A DNA stretch of 64,000 nucleotides from Zygnema cylindricum (Eukaryota > Streptophyta > Zygnematophyceae > Zygnematales > Zygnemataceae): assembly GCA_037447655.1 (NCBI GenBank), contig JBBHKE010003369.1, positions 1 through 64,000 on the forward strand, written 5' to 3'. Position numbers and translations under genes: made by a program. The notes under the pieces are model-generated. The model was not told where the DNA came from. It made no database searches and saw nothing but the letters and a program-made list of their open reading frames with translations. The stretch's first letter is position 1; every line of letters begins with the position of its first letter. Below are positions 34,991 to 47,342 of the stretch, piece after piece.

Positions 34991-37027
34991 CGATGCACAT
35001 CCGTCCGATTAGTTTCCTCTTCCTCCTCCACCAAAGTTGAAACTCTGTGTGCTCCATTGCCCACAGAATTGCAGATCCAAAAGAAGCTAATCTAGATAGT
35101 GCTGACTCCAAGTTGATATAAACTTAAATGACTGACCCCTTGACAATCAAAACCCCATTAAAGCTTCACCCCTGTGAAATTAGACTTTGTGTGTGCTCAA
35201 TTTCACCACATAATGCAAAGTTAGAATATGAGTTTTGGACACATTCACCCACTTTGAATTTCCCTTAGAAATGCAGCCATCTTGCAGGCAAAAAATTCTG
35301 ACCGATCACACCGCTGTGTAGCTTGGACTCCGTTGAGTCCGCAGCAAAAAGAATCACTGAAATTGGTCAGGTAAATTGATAAATATGAATGGTCAAAGAT
35401 AACCCTTGTGTATAGGAGCTCTCTCGGAGAGAGGCTGCTACCTACTAAATTTTCTAATTCCTATCTCTCTCTAAAACTCTATCTACTGACGTACGACACC
35501 AATCAAATTAGTGTGTTGTACAGAAAAGTACAGGTGCTGGTGTACTTTCTGTACGACCATCGTACGACATGGCCAAAATGTTGGCACATGTCATCTCCAG
35601 ATTCGTTCATGTAATCCCCGAAGATGCCGCGATCCAATGTCATTTTTCCACGTGTCATCCTTTGTGGCGATGACCGGAAACCGCCGAAATCTTCTTCCGC
35701 GATCTCGGCATCCTTTCCGGCCGTCTGATCGAAACGAGGCTTTGATCGTAGCCGTCATAAATACATGGGCGGTATTTGTTTCGCGTTCGAAACAAATGCA
35801 CGGTATCCGTTTCATAACCTTACTGTACTCCGTACTAAATTAAACTGTATCTATGCACTAAGTATTTATTGCCGTTATCGAATTAGTCTACGTGTTAATA
35901 TATATATTTTTATCAAACACACTACATCGTAACACTAGTTCTAGACTTAACGGATAAAGCCAACGACTACGGGTGTCTTGACGGACGTTAAGTACCATGA
36001 TCAAAACCTGGGTCCGTCAAGTATATTTTGGTAAGTCTACCTAATTTATCCCCTGTCTTCTCTAGAGAGATTAGGCAGCCATGGCTCTAGCTCCCTATCA
36101 AGCCTTCAGTGACTACAACAAGTGTGGGGGCTCGGAGAGGGGAGTTTGGAGGCTGCCTATGTCTTTTTCTATGATATTATAGACCTAGAAAATACACAAA
36201 TATCAACAAACGTTTCCATAAGGTTTTTTGGAATCCTTATCCCCACAGTTAGTTTCAGCAGCCAATGCCTGAACACTCTTTATTCCTCTCCAAATCGCAA
36301 TCCTGCTTTCGCGAACCAAAATCATCCCCACAACAAAGTTCCACATCTATTAATGATCTGGCAAGTCTTGAACCCTGTTAACAATATTTTCATAATCATC
36401 ATGGAGTTTCATCAACAAAGTATTCACCTTCTCTTTCTCGGTCTCTCTTTTCCTTGCACTCTCCAACTCCATAAAAAACCCGGCCAGGTTATTCCTAAAG
36501 TCTAACATCTTTCCCCCTTTGTACACATATGCCTGTACCTTTTGATCTACCTTTGCTGTTGAACCGTACCACCTTTGTATATGTTGATAAGAGCCTCCCA
36601 CTACTCGTCTGCTTTGTCCACATGAAAATGAGGTGTAGCAACTGCTTGAGTGAGACGCCTGAGAATAAAATGAGTCGCCATAATGTTGTTGAAATCCCAG
36701 ATTTCAGTATCATTTGCCTCACTTTTTTGAACATCTGCTACCAGAACTGATCAAGTAGCCATCGGTGTGAGTTTTTCCTTCCCTTTCTCCTCCCCTGTGT
36801 CTGACACGATGCTTTCTCCAACATCCTCTACCACCTCTGCTTCCGTAGATACTCTTGTGAATCGTGATCCTCCAAACCCTAGTGGAACTCCTTTTTTTGC
36901 AGTTGGCTAATGCACAAGACAACTCACAATGCCCTATAGCCGTTTTTCAAACAATGCACCCTTATCATGATTTCCTAGTATATGAACCCTGTTCAATTCA
37001 AAATGGGTACCCTAGAGGGTGGGCCCA
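34943..37027 (-). pseudogene. gag of D2, split by a solo LTR
   Basis: 37027-36209 carries the N-terminal and central gag (YKGGKMLDFRNNLAGFFMEL, LMKLHDDYENIVNRVQDL); 35037-34943 carries the Gly-rich part and what remains of the knuckle. The site of the LTR insertion corresponds exactly to the NFGGGG codons of D1 gag near 21705. Stops are present. Confidence 0.82.
35038..36208 (-). mobile_element. Solo LTR, family A, in D2 gag
   Basis: 1,171 bp with ends TGAAACTCTG and AAATATCAACA. The duplication AAAGT (35033-35037) / AACGT (36209-36213) has one change; D1 gives the empty site. T-arm hairpin at 35991-36020, where TTGACGGA pairs with TCCGTCAA. Confidence 0.88.
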
Positions 37028-37031
37028 TAAC
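37018..37031 (-). promoter_or_regulatory. Primer-binding site of D2, half-tRNA type
   Basis: The minus strand reads GTTATGGGCCCACC, identical to the element A site, at the inner edge of the 5' LTR. Confidence 0.75.
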
Positions 37032-37993
37032 TTATAATTCAATGACCTCCATTGGTCCACAGAATGTCGAGCTTATATGAAGCGTATAGGATAATATTTG
37101 CACTTTTGAATTTGGCAATGAATAAGTGCCACCCTGGCACGCAAAAACTCGGACTAACTTCACCTTTGTGTAGCCTGGACTCCCTAGATTTCGTAGCAAA
37201 AAAAAGCACTGAACTTGCTCACTAGAGCATTAAGTTATAATTTTTCAAATGCGACAAATTTATACAGATGGCCTCAAGGAGAGATGGCTTTCAAAAAATG
37301 TCTTAGTCCTAAGAACCTACTCATAGCCCTTCTAGACAAGTCAAATTACTATACACTATATAATGTAGATACACAGTACGGTAGCCGCCGTACTTTATGT
37401 ACAAAAATATTCAGCACCACTCTCGGTCTGCCACATGGCAGATAATGCAACTCTGAGACCTCCATAGGTCCTCAGAGTAGGCAGCTCACACGAAGCCTCT
37501 AGGATAACCCTGACCCCTTTGTGTTTCACCAAGAATAACTGTCATTGTGACAGACAAAATTTTTGACCACCTTCACCCTTGTGAAGGCAAGACTCCTTTC
37601 GGTCGATAGCAAAAAGAATCTCCAAATTTTCTCCCTTGAGCAGTAAGTTATAGTTGGTCAAAGATGACCTTTATAGTTACAAGCTCTCTTAGAGAGAGGT
37701 ACCTAACTATCACTAAGTCTTGGTTTGCCTACTCACAACTACCTACTACTAAACCCTAGTCTAATAGGAACACTATACAGTACAAGAAGGTACAATGGAG
37801 GATGTAATTATTCTACGTCCATTGTACGACATAGTCTACAAGGTAACACCTTTCAAATCGGGAGTCATGGTTCCTCCTCCCATCTTCTTCGGTATCAAAT
37901 AATGCGGCGCCACGTGGCACTGCGTGACCCTATCTCCGAATGCTGCTAAAAGCTCACTTCTGCTGGCGGCTATAATGTTGGCCGTCCGATCAA

Positions 37994-39184
37994 TGAAACT
38001 CTGAGACCTCCATTGGCCCTCAGAGTATGCAGATCCAAAAGAAGCTAATCTAGATAGTGCCGACTCCAAGTTGATATAAACCCAAGTGACTGACCCCTTG
38101 ACAGTCAGAACCCCAATATAGATTCACCCCTGTGAAATAACACTTTCTGTGTGCGCAGTTCCACCACAGAATGCAAAGTTAGAATATGAGATTTGGACAC
38201 ATTCACCCACTTTGACTTTCCCTTAGAAATGCAGTCACCCTGGCAGACAAAAACTCTGACTGACTACACCCCTGTGTAGCCTGGACTCCCCTGAGTCCGC
38301 AGCAAAAAGAATCACTGAAAATGGTCAAGTAAATTGATAGTTATGGCTGATCAAAGTTTGCCATTTATACAAGGTGCTCTCTGGGAGAGACAGCTATCTA
38401 CCCAAAATTTTCTAAGTCCTATTCCCCCTCTAAAACTCTATCTACTGAAGTACGGCACCAATCAAATTACTGTGTCGTACAGAAAAGTACAGGTGCCGGT
38501 GTACTTTCTGTACGGCCATTGTACAACATGGGTAAATTGTCGACACGTGTCATAGCCGGATTTGTTTCCGCAATCTCCGGAGTTGCCGCAATCCAACATT
38601 GTCGCGCCACGTGTCATATGACGTGGCGATGGATGAAAAACGCCAAAAGTACATGTTCCGTGATCGCGACACCTATCGTGGCCGTCCGATCAAACCGGAT
38701 ACAATTTTAGTCGTTGAAAATACGCGCGCGATATTTGTTTCGCGTTCGAAACAAATACGCGGTATCCGTTTCATAAAATACATTAAATCGTACTCCGTAC
38801 TATACAAAACTGTATCTATGTATTGCGTATCTATTTCCCGTTATACGAACTAGTCTACGTGTAATAATATAAATATCTGTAATACCTAATGTACTCTTGC
38901 ACTAGCTCTAGTCATATTGGTTAAAGCTTACGGCTAGTTAGACGGAAGAAAGGTACCAGGATCAAATCCTGGGTCCGTCAATCTTTTAGATAACTCTATC
39001 AAGATTGGCCTTCCTTTCCTCTTTGGACAGCCTAGGCATCCATGGATCCAACTCCTCCTCAAGTCTTCAGTGACTGCGACAAGTGTGGGGACTTGAGTGA
39101 AGAGTTAGAGGCAGGCTGTCACTGTCCCCTTTTTGCCTTTTATATTTACAAACTCTAGACCTAGCAAATACTTAAATTTCAACA
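37994..39184 (-). mobile_element. Solo LTR, family A, nested in the B LTR
   Basis: 1,191 bp with a perfect ATCAA duplication (37989-37993, 39185-39189). The empty site is seen in the second B LTR at 50950-50956. Very similar to the LTRs of element A, so it is among the youngest insertions here. Confidence 0.92.
38941..38981 (-). promoter_or_regulatory. T-arm-like hairpin of a family A LTR (clearest copy)
   Basis: On the plus strand GACGGA pairs with TCCGTC, and inside it CCAGGATCAAATCCTGG forms a T-arm-like stem-loop with B-box consensus GATCAAATC. On the element's sense strand it reads GGATTTGATCCTGG, like the complement of the T-arm of initiator tRNA-Met. Other copies are listed in the findings. 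Confidence 0.6.
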
Positions 39185-40230
39185 ATCAAAACATATTTTA
39201 TATGGTTCAGATTCGTGTACATGCATGAATTGTTCCTCTTTGTTAGTTTGTTATTAATTAGCCGTTAGGTTAATGTTTATATATCTTTGAAATCCGTCAT
39301 GTGTATCGTTTTGATGAAGCCTTTGTGGATAACTCTAATGATTACATAGTAAACCACGGACCAAGGTTCAAACCTGGACTTAGGCAACATTTTGGTAAAA
39401 TATCCTCAACTTCAAAATCTGCCACTTTCTAAATATGGCGGCAGCCATTGTGTGCATTTGATCCTCACTCTCTCTCTCTTTAAAGTAAAAATATAATAGA
39501 GAAGTCAACTATTAATTATCTCTTTTTTGTCTCTCTCTAGACAGCACAGGCAACCATGGCTCTAGCTCCCTCTTTAACCTTCGATGACTGCGACAAGTGT
39601 GGGAGCTGAAGATATGTGCTAGAGGCAGACTGCCTTGGCTTCTTTTCTGCATTTCATTTTAGACCTAGGAAATAACAAAAGAACCATTAATTTCTACAAA
39701 TAAGTCGTCGCCGTTTTGTCCCTCTTTACTCTAGCATCCTTTAGGATGGTGCCTTGTGTCAGTTTTCCTCCACATTGGCGAAGTGCTGCCAAAAAAGTCT
39801 TTCCGGTGTGCCGGCACTCACGCGTGCCGTCTCTTCGTAATTCCACAATCAATGTTGACCGTTCAATTGTGACGACGCGCCGAATAATATTTTTTGACCG
39901 TTGAAATTCTACGACCGTCATTCCGTGTTGACCATTGAAATTTTGGCTCCTCTACGAGCCTTTGATCGCGAACCTCATTTGATTTGGTCCGTTGAAATTA
40001 AATGTCTTTTCGTTCCTGGTTGGGCGTTTTGAGCAAATATTTTTGCATTGGGCTCAAGGGAGTCCAGCCTTCACAGGGTTGAAGGCAGTTAGAGTTTTTA
40101 CATGCTAGGGTAGTAGTTTTTCTAAGAGGAAGGGAGGCATTTAAAATTATCCTAGAGGCTTCAAGCAAGCCGCATATTTTGTGTATCAATTAAGGTCACA
40201 AAATTGTAAATCGTTAATGGGGAGGAGAAA

Positions 40231-41674
40231 ATGTTGATCAATGATCCGAAGGCTCGCCACCTTTGGAAGAAGAAAAATCTTGCCGCCATCACCGGTCTCA
40301 TGCAATCATGCTCTGCTTCAGTGCACGATCATTTTGTTACTCGAGATACAACGCACGAATGTTAAAAGGCTCTCAAAGGCCAATTTGAAAAAAAACTTCA
40401 AAACAAAGGGCAATATGCCTACACGGATTTTATTCAATTTAAAATAAAATCCAATGAATCGATTGATGATGCAATCAAGCGATATAACGTTATCGTGGAA
40501 CAGCTCTCAAATAATGGTCGGATTATTATCGAGGAGGATAAGGTGATCGGACTCGTCAATGTATTACCCGATAACATCACCTATCGTAAGGAAATTATTC
40601 GGGCACAAACAAATCCGAGCAACGAATTTATCGTGAATTACCTCAAGACCACCGAAAGAAATCGCAAAGGTCCTCCCAAGGCTTTGGCCTCGAGCGGATC
40701 TCTGAGCGCATCCTTTCAATAACTCGCAGATCCAAATTTTCAGCGTGCGGGAAGTGGGGGAAGAGGAAGAGAAGGTGAATCAAGAGGAAGGGGGAGGAAC
40801 ACCGAAAGGAGAAGGGCTTTCTCGGCCAACCTCCTTTCCAGAATCAATCTTAAATCACATGTTTCAGATGTAACAAGATCGTCCATATGTCCTCCTCATG
40901 CCCGAACAAGGAGAAGCAATGCCACTGTTGCGGGAAATGGGGGCATATTAGTCCCCAATGCTACGCAAAATCGGACAGAGGCGGCAACTGCGGCGGCAAT
41001 GGCGGCAGATTTGGTGGACACAGCGGTGGCCGCTTTTGTGGAGAGGGACGAGGAGGACATGGCGGCCAATTTGGCCACCATGGCCACTTCGTTGGTGAAG
41101 GAGAAATAACGAAGGGGACGACGACGAACCAACCACCTTTTCTATCTTAAGTGTAACGTACGATCGGCTGTCCGTTGAATCGCAAAATGATAAAGACTAG
41201 ATTATTGACTTTGGCACTTTCCATAACGTTTGTACGGAAGCCTCACTGTTTGACTAAATGCGATCATTAACCATTCCTAAAAAGATTACGGTCACAAGTT
41301 GTCAAGTGCTTTCTGTTGGTACAGTGGTAGTGTAAGACTTGACTTAATCACGATAGATCCTAGCGGATCAAAGGGAATCTCTAAAATTCAACTTTTGAAC
41401 GTACTATATATTTCAGGCAGATGCTCGAATCTTTTAAACATACCGCAAATCTAGCAAGTTGGCGCAAGTGTATATGCTTTGTTGACTTTATGATCAAAAT
41501 TGTGAGATCTGACAGAATTACAATAGGCGACGACGCGTTTCATATTCGTCTTTTATGGAAGCGTCTAAGATCTAAACGTAATGATGACAGCATTATTAGT
41601 CAAATCGCAAAAATCAAAGGAGATCTGTCGCTATTCCACCATATAAGTTGTCATATGTTGTTTTTGGAAGATTA
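40231..41674 (+). pseudogene. gag of E with two zinc knuckles
   Basis: ATG at 40231-40233, then LINDPKARHLWKKKN and the copia gag core (ESIDDAIKRYNVIVEQLSNN, NVLPDNITYRKEIIRAQ). In-frame stops lie near 40375 and 40720, and frames change later. Two perfect CX2CX4HX4C knuckles occur, at 40860-40904 (CFRCNKIVHMSSSC) and 40922-40963 (CHCCGKWGHISPQC), followed by a Gly/His-rich tail. Confidence 0.83.
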
Positions 41675-43060
41675 AGTTTCGTATGTGCGTACGCATGTTT
41701 GCGTGCGTATGTAATTATCCGATATATTGTGGAGGTTCGGAAGGATTTATGGATTGGGGAATTAAATGTACAAGTAAAATTAATGGAGTAATTGAGTGGA
41801 GCGAAATGTGATAGAAAATGGACGGCGGATTGCGAAGCGATCTGACGTGAGATAATCGACGATGATTTATAATATTCGAAGTATTTGAAAAATGTACGCT
41901 CGCCGTACAAAACATAATGCGACAGGTGGGATATATGAAAGGACACCGCCGGTACATAGAATCTTCTTTGGACAGGTGTACTTTATTTGCGACATGCGTA
42001 TTTATTGCAAACGACGCAGAGTCAGTACGGAAAATATTTGGAAAGTACGGTTTAATTTTGACAAGTGGAACGTGAATTCACCACGCAACATCGTGGGATA
42101 TTTGACGACTCGCGTGGATTTTGTTTGGTTTTGTGTGACCACGTGGTGCTACATCGAGGGTGCCGATTAAGAGCGACGGACGGCGGATATAGGCCGCCGA
42201 GATTTTTTATGTAGTGGTGACGCGAAATCGCGTCAATCACACGATATTTATATTTGGACGTTCCGGATTGTTCGACAAAATTTGAGGAGTTTCGTTGAGT
42301 GACTCAGCATGACTCAGCATACGATTTGGTGTCGGTGTAAATATTTGGAGTAACATTGTTTTGTCTTTTGCATTATTATAAATTAGTGTTGATTTTGATG
42401 TTTATATTTAAGTGATCAATTAGGGTTTTGATAGTTTAATTTGTGTGTGTACAATATCATACTTGTAGACAAGTGTACGCTTACGATTTCTTGACTCTCA
42501 GGTGTACGCTTACGATTAGTTTGATTTAGTAACAGTTACGTAATTTACTTTGGTTATTTTGACACTTAGTGATTCGTTGACAGCTCACAAGTGTATATAT
42601 AGGAATGAGCTTCGTTAGGAATTAATAATCAATGCTGGTTAGTAAAGTGGGGACCGAAGATGTAGTACTTTAGAGTTGTCGATTAGGTCATGCACTTTGA
42701 ATGATACAATGATTATTTGATTATACTTTTGTTTATGTGTGATGCATTTGTGTGTTATTATTTATTTATGTTTTTATATATGTTTGATATGCATTGTTTA
42801 TGCATTTGTCCTAGGGTTTGTTTATGTCGATTATTCCATCAAACCTTAGATGTTGTCATAGGGTTTGTTTATGTTGATTATTCCATGAAACCCTAAATGT
42901 TGTTTGTTGCGTCTGTGTACGCATATGGAGGATGCATTTCAAATGATTGTTCATTGGCCTAGCTTTGCTTAACATTTTGTTTGATAGTTTGGGTGGCTTC
43001 TGCGGTCTATTTTAGACTAAAGAACAACATCATACGTCATTTGAAACATATGATAAAAGT
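41662..43060 (+). repeat. LTR-like insertion within element E
   Basis: Separates E gag from E integrase and has no coding content. Its middle (42334-42375: TCGGTGTAAATATTT, then TTTTGTCTTTT) matches the F LTR at 61773-61815. It holds two copies of GTGTACGCTTACGATT (~42473 and ~42502) and a 46-bp tandem duplication at 42815-42903 (TAGGGTTTGTTTATG). Exact ends and target duplication were not found; limits are approximate. Confidence 0.5.
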
Positions 43061-43064
43061 CTGT

Positions 43065-45990
43065 TGCATGCACGGTGTGGATCTGACGTCAAGTGAATAA
43101 GTCAATGGTTGCTCTGGATGTAGTCAAGATCGCCAGATCCGCAAGTCTCACCTATCTAAAGACACTAATTTTCGTTCAACTCATCCACTTGAAAAAGTAC
43201 ACGTGGATCTATGGGGCAATATCAAACTTGAGAGTTTGGGGAGAAACAAGTATATTATGGTAATTGTGGACGATTAATCGAGGTTCACATAAGTATATCT
43301 TCTCAAAAATAAATTCGATGCATCCGCCAAATTTGAGGAGTGGCATGTCATGGCGGAACGATAATTCGAACGAAAATTAAAGGTGGTCCGACCCGATTTT
43401 GGCGCGAGTTCAAGGCATTTGATTTGTTTTGTAAGCAATCGGGGATTCATCAAGAGTTTACGGCTTCATACTCACCAGAGTCGAAAGGAATTGCCGAAAA
43501 AAATAATAGAAATCTTCAAAAAATGGTACGATCGATGATTCATCGATCGGGTAGAAAAGATTAGTTGTGGGGAGATGCATTATTACCGGCAAACTACATT
43601 TGCAATTGACGACTTACCTCTATTTCGGGCGATAAGAGTCCTCATGAACTTTGGTACAAGCGAAAACCCTCCTTACATCACCTTCGTATTTGGGGATGTC
43701 GGGCGACCGTTTACATCGAATCGATGAAACAAAGAGTTATATTCTCCTCTTGTAGTTGGTACGGATTTTTTTTCGGCTATAGCTTCAAAGGGAGTCTATA
43801 TCGTGTTTACGACCCGATCCGACATGTGGTGAAAGAGAGTCGCAATGTCAATTTCCATGAGGATCTCAAATCAGCAATTTCTTGATCCAAGAAATCACCA
43901 TCAAATCATGATTTTCTTGAAGAGAGTGAAACTCTTTCTTTCCCACATCTCGATGAGTCGGATTTCTAAAATGAGGCGGATCCGATCGTCAACATTAAGA
44001 GGGGGAGAGCTAATTCCGAAATTCATCCAGAATTAGTTGATTTTGACGAGATCCGAAGTGAAAAATCCCGAATGTCTTCGGACATTCATCTATCTTAAAG
44101 CTCTAAATCTCCAAGCTTTTCTTTCCATAAGGAAGAATCCGAAATTGAAAAATCCAAAAACGAAAAAGAAATTAAAAATTCATTTAGAAGGAGTCAACGT
44201 GAGACAAAAGGGAAAAAACCAAATCTCTTGTCTTTTGATCGCAAAGGGGGAAATGTCAAAAACTCCCATTACTTTATTTCAGCCGCTTCCGAGGAAGCTT
44301 TCCTCTTGTAGCAATCATTAAGTGATAACATGTCCGGCGATCCCCAATCATACGTCGAGGCACGAGGATCTAGAGATTGGGAGGATAAGTGGAAACTGGC
44401 GTGGGAGAGAGAATTAAAATCAATTATCGATAATAAAACTTTTGAGTAGGTGAGTCTTCCGGTGTGAAAGAAGGCTATTGATGCTAAATGGTTAAGACAA
44501 AAACTGGTGCTACAGGGGAAATAGTAAAATATAAGGCTATATTGGTTTGTAAGGCTTTCAACAAGTAGAGGGGGTTGATTATTTGGAAAGATATGCACTA
44601 GTTGTGAAATTCGATTCTTTGAGAATGTTATTTGCGATTCCGATCGAGGGAAATAAGCATATAAATTAGATGGATGTAGAAACGGCCTTTTTAAATATAG
44701 AGTTAGAGGAAGAGGTTTACATGAAAGTGCACGAGGGAATGTCTTCAAGGGGAGGAAAAGTATGGGTTCTGCAAAAATCCTTGTTTGGATTCAAACAGGC
44801 TCCGAAGACTTTGTACCTTCATCTTCATAAGGTACTTACTGACTTTGGCTTTGTCTGTACAGTCTCAGACAGTCTCAAACTTCGGAGTGTACGTGAAAGG
44901 AGAGGGAAAGGACCAAATTGTTTTTTGTGTACGTCGATGATTTTCTAATGATTAGTAATAAGCTGTCTGTCTTTGATGAGTTAAAAAAATATCAAAGATT
45001 GCATTTCGAATTGACAAATTTGGGGGAAGTACGTTACATTTTGGGGATGAGGTTTTACGGTCCAACGATAATGGAATTCAGTTAAGTCAAGCTCAGCGGT
45101 GTAAAGAGTTCTTGACTAGATTTGCTATGATTGACGCGAAACCTATCTCAAAGCCATTAGATCCAAAAGTACAATACACAAAGTACAAAGAGGAAGAGAA
45201 TGTATCTGTCCAATACCATGAGGCAGTTGGTAGCTTAATGTACTTGAGTATAGGCACGCACCTGGATATCGCGGCGGCAGTATCACTCGTTAGTCGTTAT
45301 TTTAACGCTCCAAAGAAGAATCATTTGGAGGCAGTGAAACGGATATTCCGCACTTGGTTGGTACGATCGAGTAAGGATTGGTATACATGTCCAATCAGGA
45401 ATCTTTGGAATGTATTGGTTACCCCGACGTAGATTCGGGAGGAGATCGTGACGTAGAATCGGGAGGAGATTTCGATAGTGGAAAGTCCACGTCAGAATAC
45501 GCAATTTTTTGGGTGGCGCGGATATTTTGTGGAGTTCACGCGTACACTAACGGTTGCCTTAAGTTCCACGGAGGCCAAATATATGTCGGCGTGTCATACT
45601 TTAAAGCATCTGTGTGGATTAAGGAGATGCTAGGTGAGTTAGATATTTTTGATTGGTTGTTTGAAAATATTTACTGACAGCATGAGTTCGATGTCACTTG
45701 TGAAAAATCTGGTCTTTCACAAGCGGACGTAACATATTCGTATCCTGTGGCACTTCCTACGAGATTTGGTGGTTGCAAAGGAAATCGAGTTTCTATATGT
45801 GTCAATTTTGGATGAGGCCGCGGATATGTTGACTAAGGAGGCGGTCTACAATGTACTTTTACGGAGTACACCTAAACTAGGGTTTTTTCAATTTAAGAGG
45901 GGGTTTCACAATGAGAGGGGGAATATTAAGTACATTGTGAAACATTGTCTCAGTTTTGTTAAACGTCGTAATATGATTTATTTAGTTAGC
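43065..45990 (+). pseudogene. pol of E (integrase, RT, RNase H)
   Basis: GAG-pre tail with NGCSGCSQDRQIRKSHLS near 43115; integrase HVDLWGNI and IVDD near 43200-43275, then FKAFDLFCKQSGIHQEF and KGIAEKNNRNLQKMVRSM at 43400-43560 (the expected RTDNG-type second motif is not intact). A long acidic linker follows to 44320. RT begins with WKLAWERELKSIIDNKTFE near 44390; MDVETAFLNIELEEEVYMKV at 44670-44729; the YVDD site is frameshifted near 44930. RNase H-like part 45112-45432 (LMYLSIGTHLDIAAAV). Stops and shifts throughout. Confidence 0.83.
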
Positions 45991-46377
45991 ATGTGACTTG
46001 TTTTGCGTTGTGTGTTAGTTTATTTATAGTTTGGTTTAGTATGGATTTGTGTGCATAATACTCTAGTTTTGTACGGCGGTTCTTTTTTCCGTGTAATACC
46101 GCGTACAGTAAGCTGTTTTGCAGGTACTTTGGTTTTGTTGTTTCGCGCGCGTATTTTTGTACGACGTGCGATTATCTAGTATTTGTTTGCTTCATGTGAG
46201 GCGTATGAGGACTTAGTCATTTTCGTGAGCGGCAATATTTGTAAGAGGGGAAAAATTTTGGTGAAATATATTTGTCTTTTGCTGGAGTGCTCTCTCTTGT
46301 CAATCTTTGCTTCTGTATTCTATTTTGTCTTTCCTTCTACCATATTGTGAATCGATCCTTACACAAGTTGCTCCCTC

Positions 46378-46520
46378 TTGCTCGAGAGAGAGAGTGAACT
46401 AATAAGAAGGGAAGAGGGAGATAGAGAGGGAGAGGAAGAGAGAAAGAGGCAAAGAAAGAGAGATAAGGGGGAAGGAGAGGTGCAAAAAAAAGAAGAGGGA
46501 AAGAAATTAATAAATAAGGG
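46378..46520 (+). repeat. Purine-rich low-complexity tract
   Basis: Almost pure A/G (GAGAGAGAG, GGGAGATAGAGAGGGAGAGG), followed by the pyrimidine-rich stretch CTCTCTTTCTCGCC, giving hairpin potential. Confidence 0.8.
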
Positions 46521-46825
46521 GGGAGAAAGTAAAACTTACTCTCTTTCTCGCCTTCCCTCTCTAACACTTTCCCTTTAATTACTCTAGTGTTTTGAGGGTT
46601 AAAGTAATAAAGAAATATTGGAATAGGTCAAGGTTCTACTTTTACTCTCTTCTCAAAATTCAAATGGAAAGGTTCAATGAGTTTGTACTATAAGTGGGCT
46701 TGTGCGCAACACTTTTAGTCATTAGTGTTTTATCAGTGTAACACTTGGACGACCGTGTTAAGTTGTTGCTATCGTTGTGTATCGGTAGCCATTTGCCTGT
46801 TAAGGGTCATTTAGCGTTAGTTCAG

Positions 46826-46945
46826 TCCGTACTCGTCATTACATACGTCGGTCTGGTCTTGAACTTGTCCGTACCCATCATTTTATGCGTCGGTCCGGTC
46901 TTGGTCTTGTCGTACTCTACATGCATCGTTCCAGTCTTGTCCCCC
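46826..46945 (+). repeat. ~42-bp minisatellite, about 2.7 copies
   Basis: Units contain GTCCGTACTCGTCATTACAT, then CGTCGGTCTGGTCTTG. Three successive, increasingly diverged copies are seen. Confidence 0.7.
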
Positions 46946-47342
46946 TACGTACAATTCTTTTGGGTGACGGTCTCTTTTTTTCTACGTATGTTTTTTAGTT
47001 GTCTTAATTCTCTTTTGTACTTTAATTTTGTCTTCGTACTCTTTGTCGCTTGGGTCTACGTAGTTACTTTAGGTCTTAATTACTTTTGTACATTGCCGAA
47101 CTAAAGTTGATCCGTTACAATCTAACTTACGTTAGAATCTAGTCACGTAAAATCTTGAACAGATGTATTAGAATCTTGACTAGGATCCTTTTTGTTACAA
47201 CGCACCAAAAAGAGCTTAGACTCCACAGTAATTAGCACTGTGTATTTTGCATATAAGTGAATTTTCTCACTCAATGAAATCATCCCAAATACAAATCAAT
47301 TTCTCTCTCCAATGCATTGATCTTTCTCTTGTGTACTATTTG

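Larger units (their letters stand above)
37446..39698 (-). mobile_element. Family B LTR inside the D2 5' LTR, itself interrupted
   Basis: On the plus strand it runs from TGCAACTCTGAGACC to AATTTCTACA; about 1,057 bp after removing the nested A LTR. Flanks GATAA (37441-37445) and AATAA (39699-39703) fit a 5-bp duplication with one change, and D-LTR sequence resumes on both sides. No B interior is present, so it is a solo LTR. Confidence 0.83.
29547..40013 (-). mobile_element. Copia element D2 with nested insertions
   Basis: Minus-strand relative of D1. 3' LTR 29547-31506, interior 31507-37032, 5' LTR 37033-40013 (its outer end lost at 40013). Later insertions: a C-type solo LTR at 30123-30986, an A-type solo LTR at 35038-36208, and a B-type LTR at 37446-39698, which was in turn hit by an A-type LTR at 37994-39184. 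With those removed it is a normal ~6.4-kb copia layout. Confidence 0.88.
40015..45923 (+). mobile_element. Copia element E (decayed, plus strand)
   Basis: Begins with ~190 bp of the 3' end of a D-like LTR (40015-40207, ending GTCACAAAATTG), then gag, a ~1.4-kb insertion of LTR-like DNA (about 41660-43060), and pol to the purine tract GAGAGGGGGAA at 45913-45923. No target duplication was found. Its gag and pol differ clearly from D1 and A. Confidence 0.75.

Noticed and set aside
38941-38981. Possible functional tRNA gene in the LTR
   Set aside because: Only the T-arm and a pseudo-acceptor pair; D-arm and anticodon arm cannot be folded, and the 5' acceptor strand lies inside where the anticodon arm should be.
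46745-47104. 119-codon hydrophobic open frame, possible membrane protein
   Set aside because: Its hydrophobicity comes from the ~42-bp minisatellite and T-rich DNA; it lies in an LTR region.
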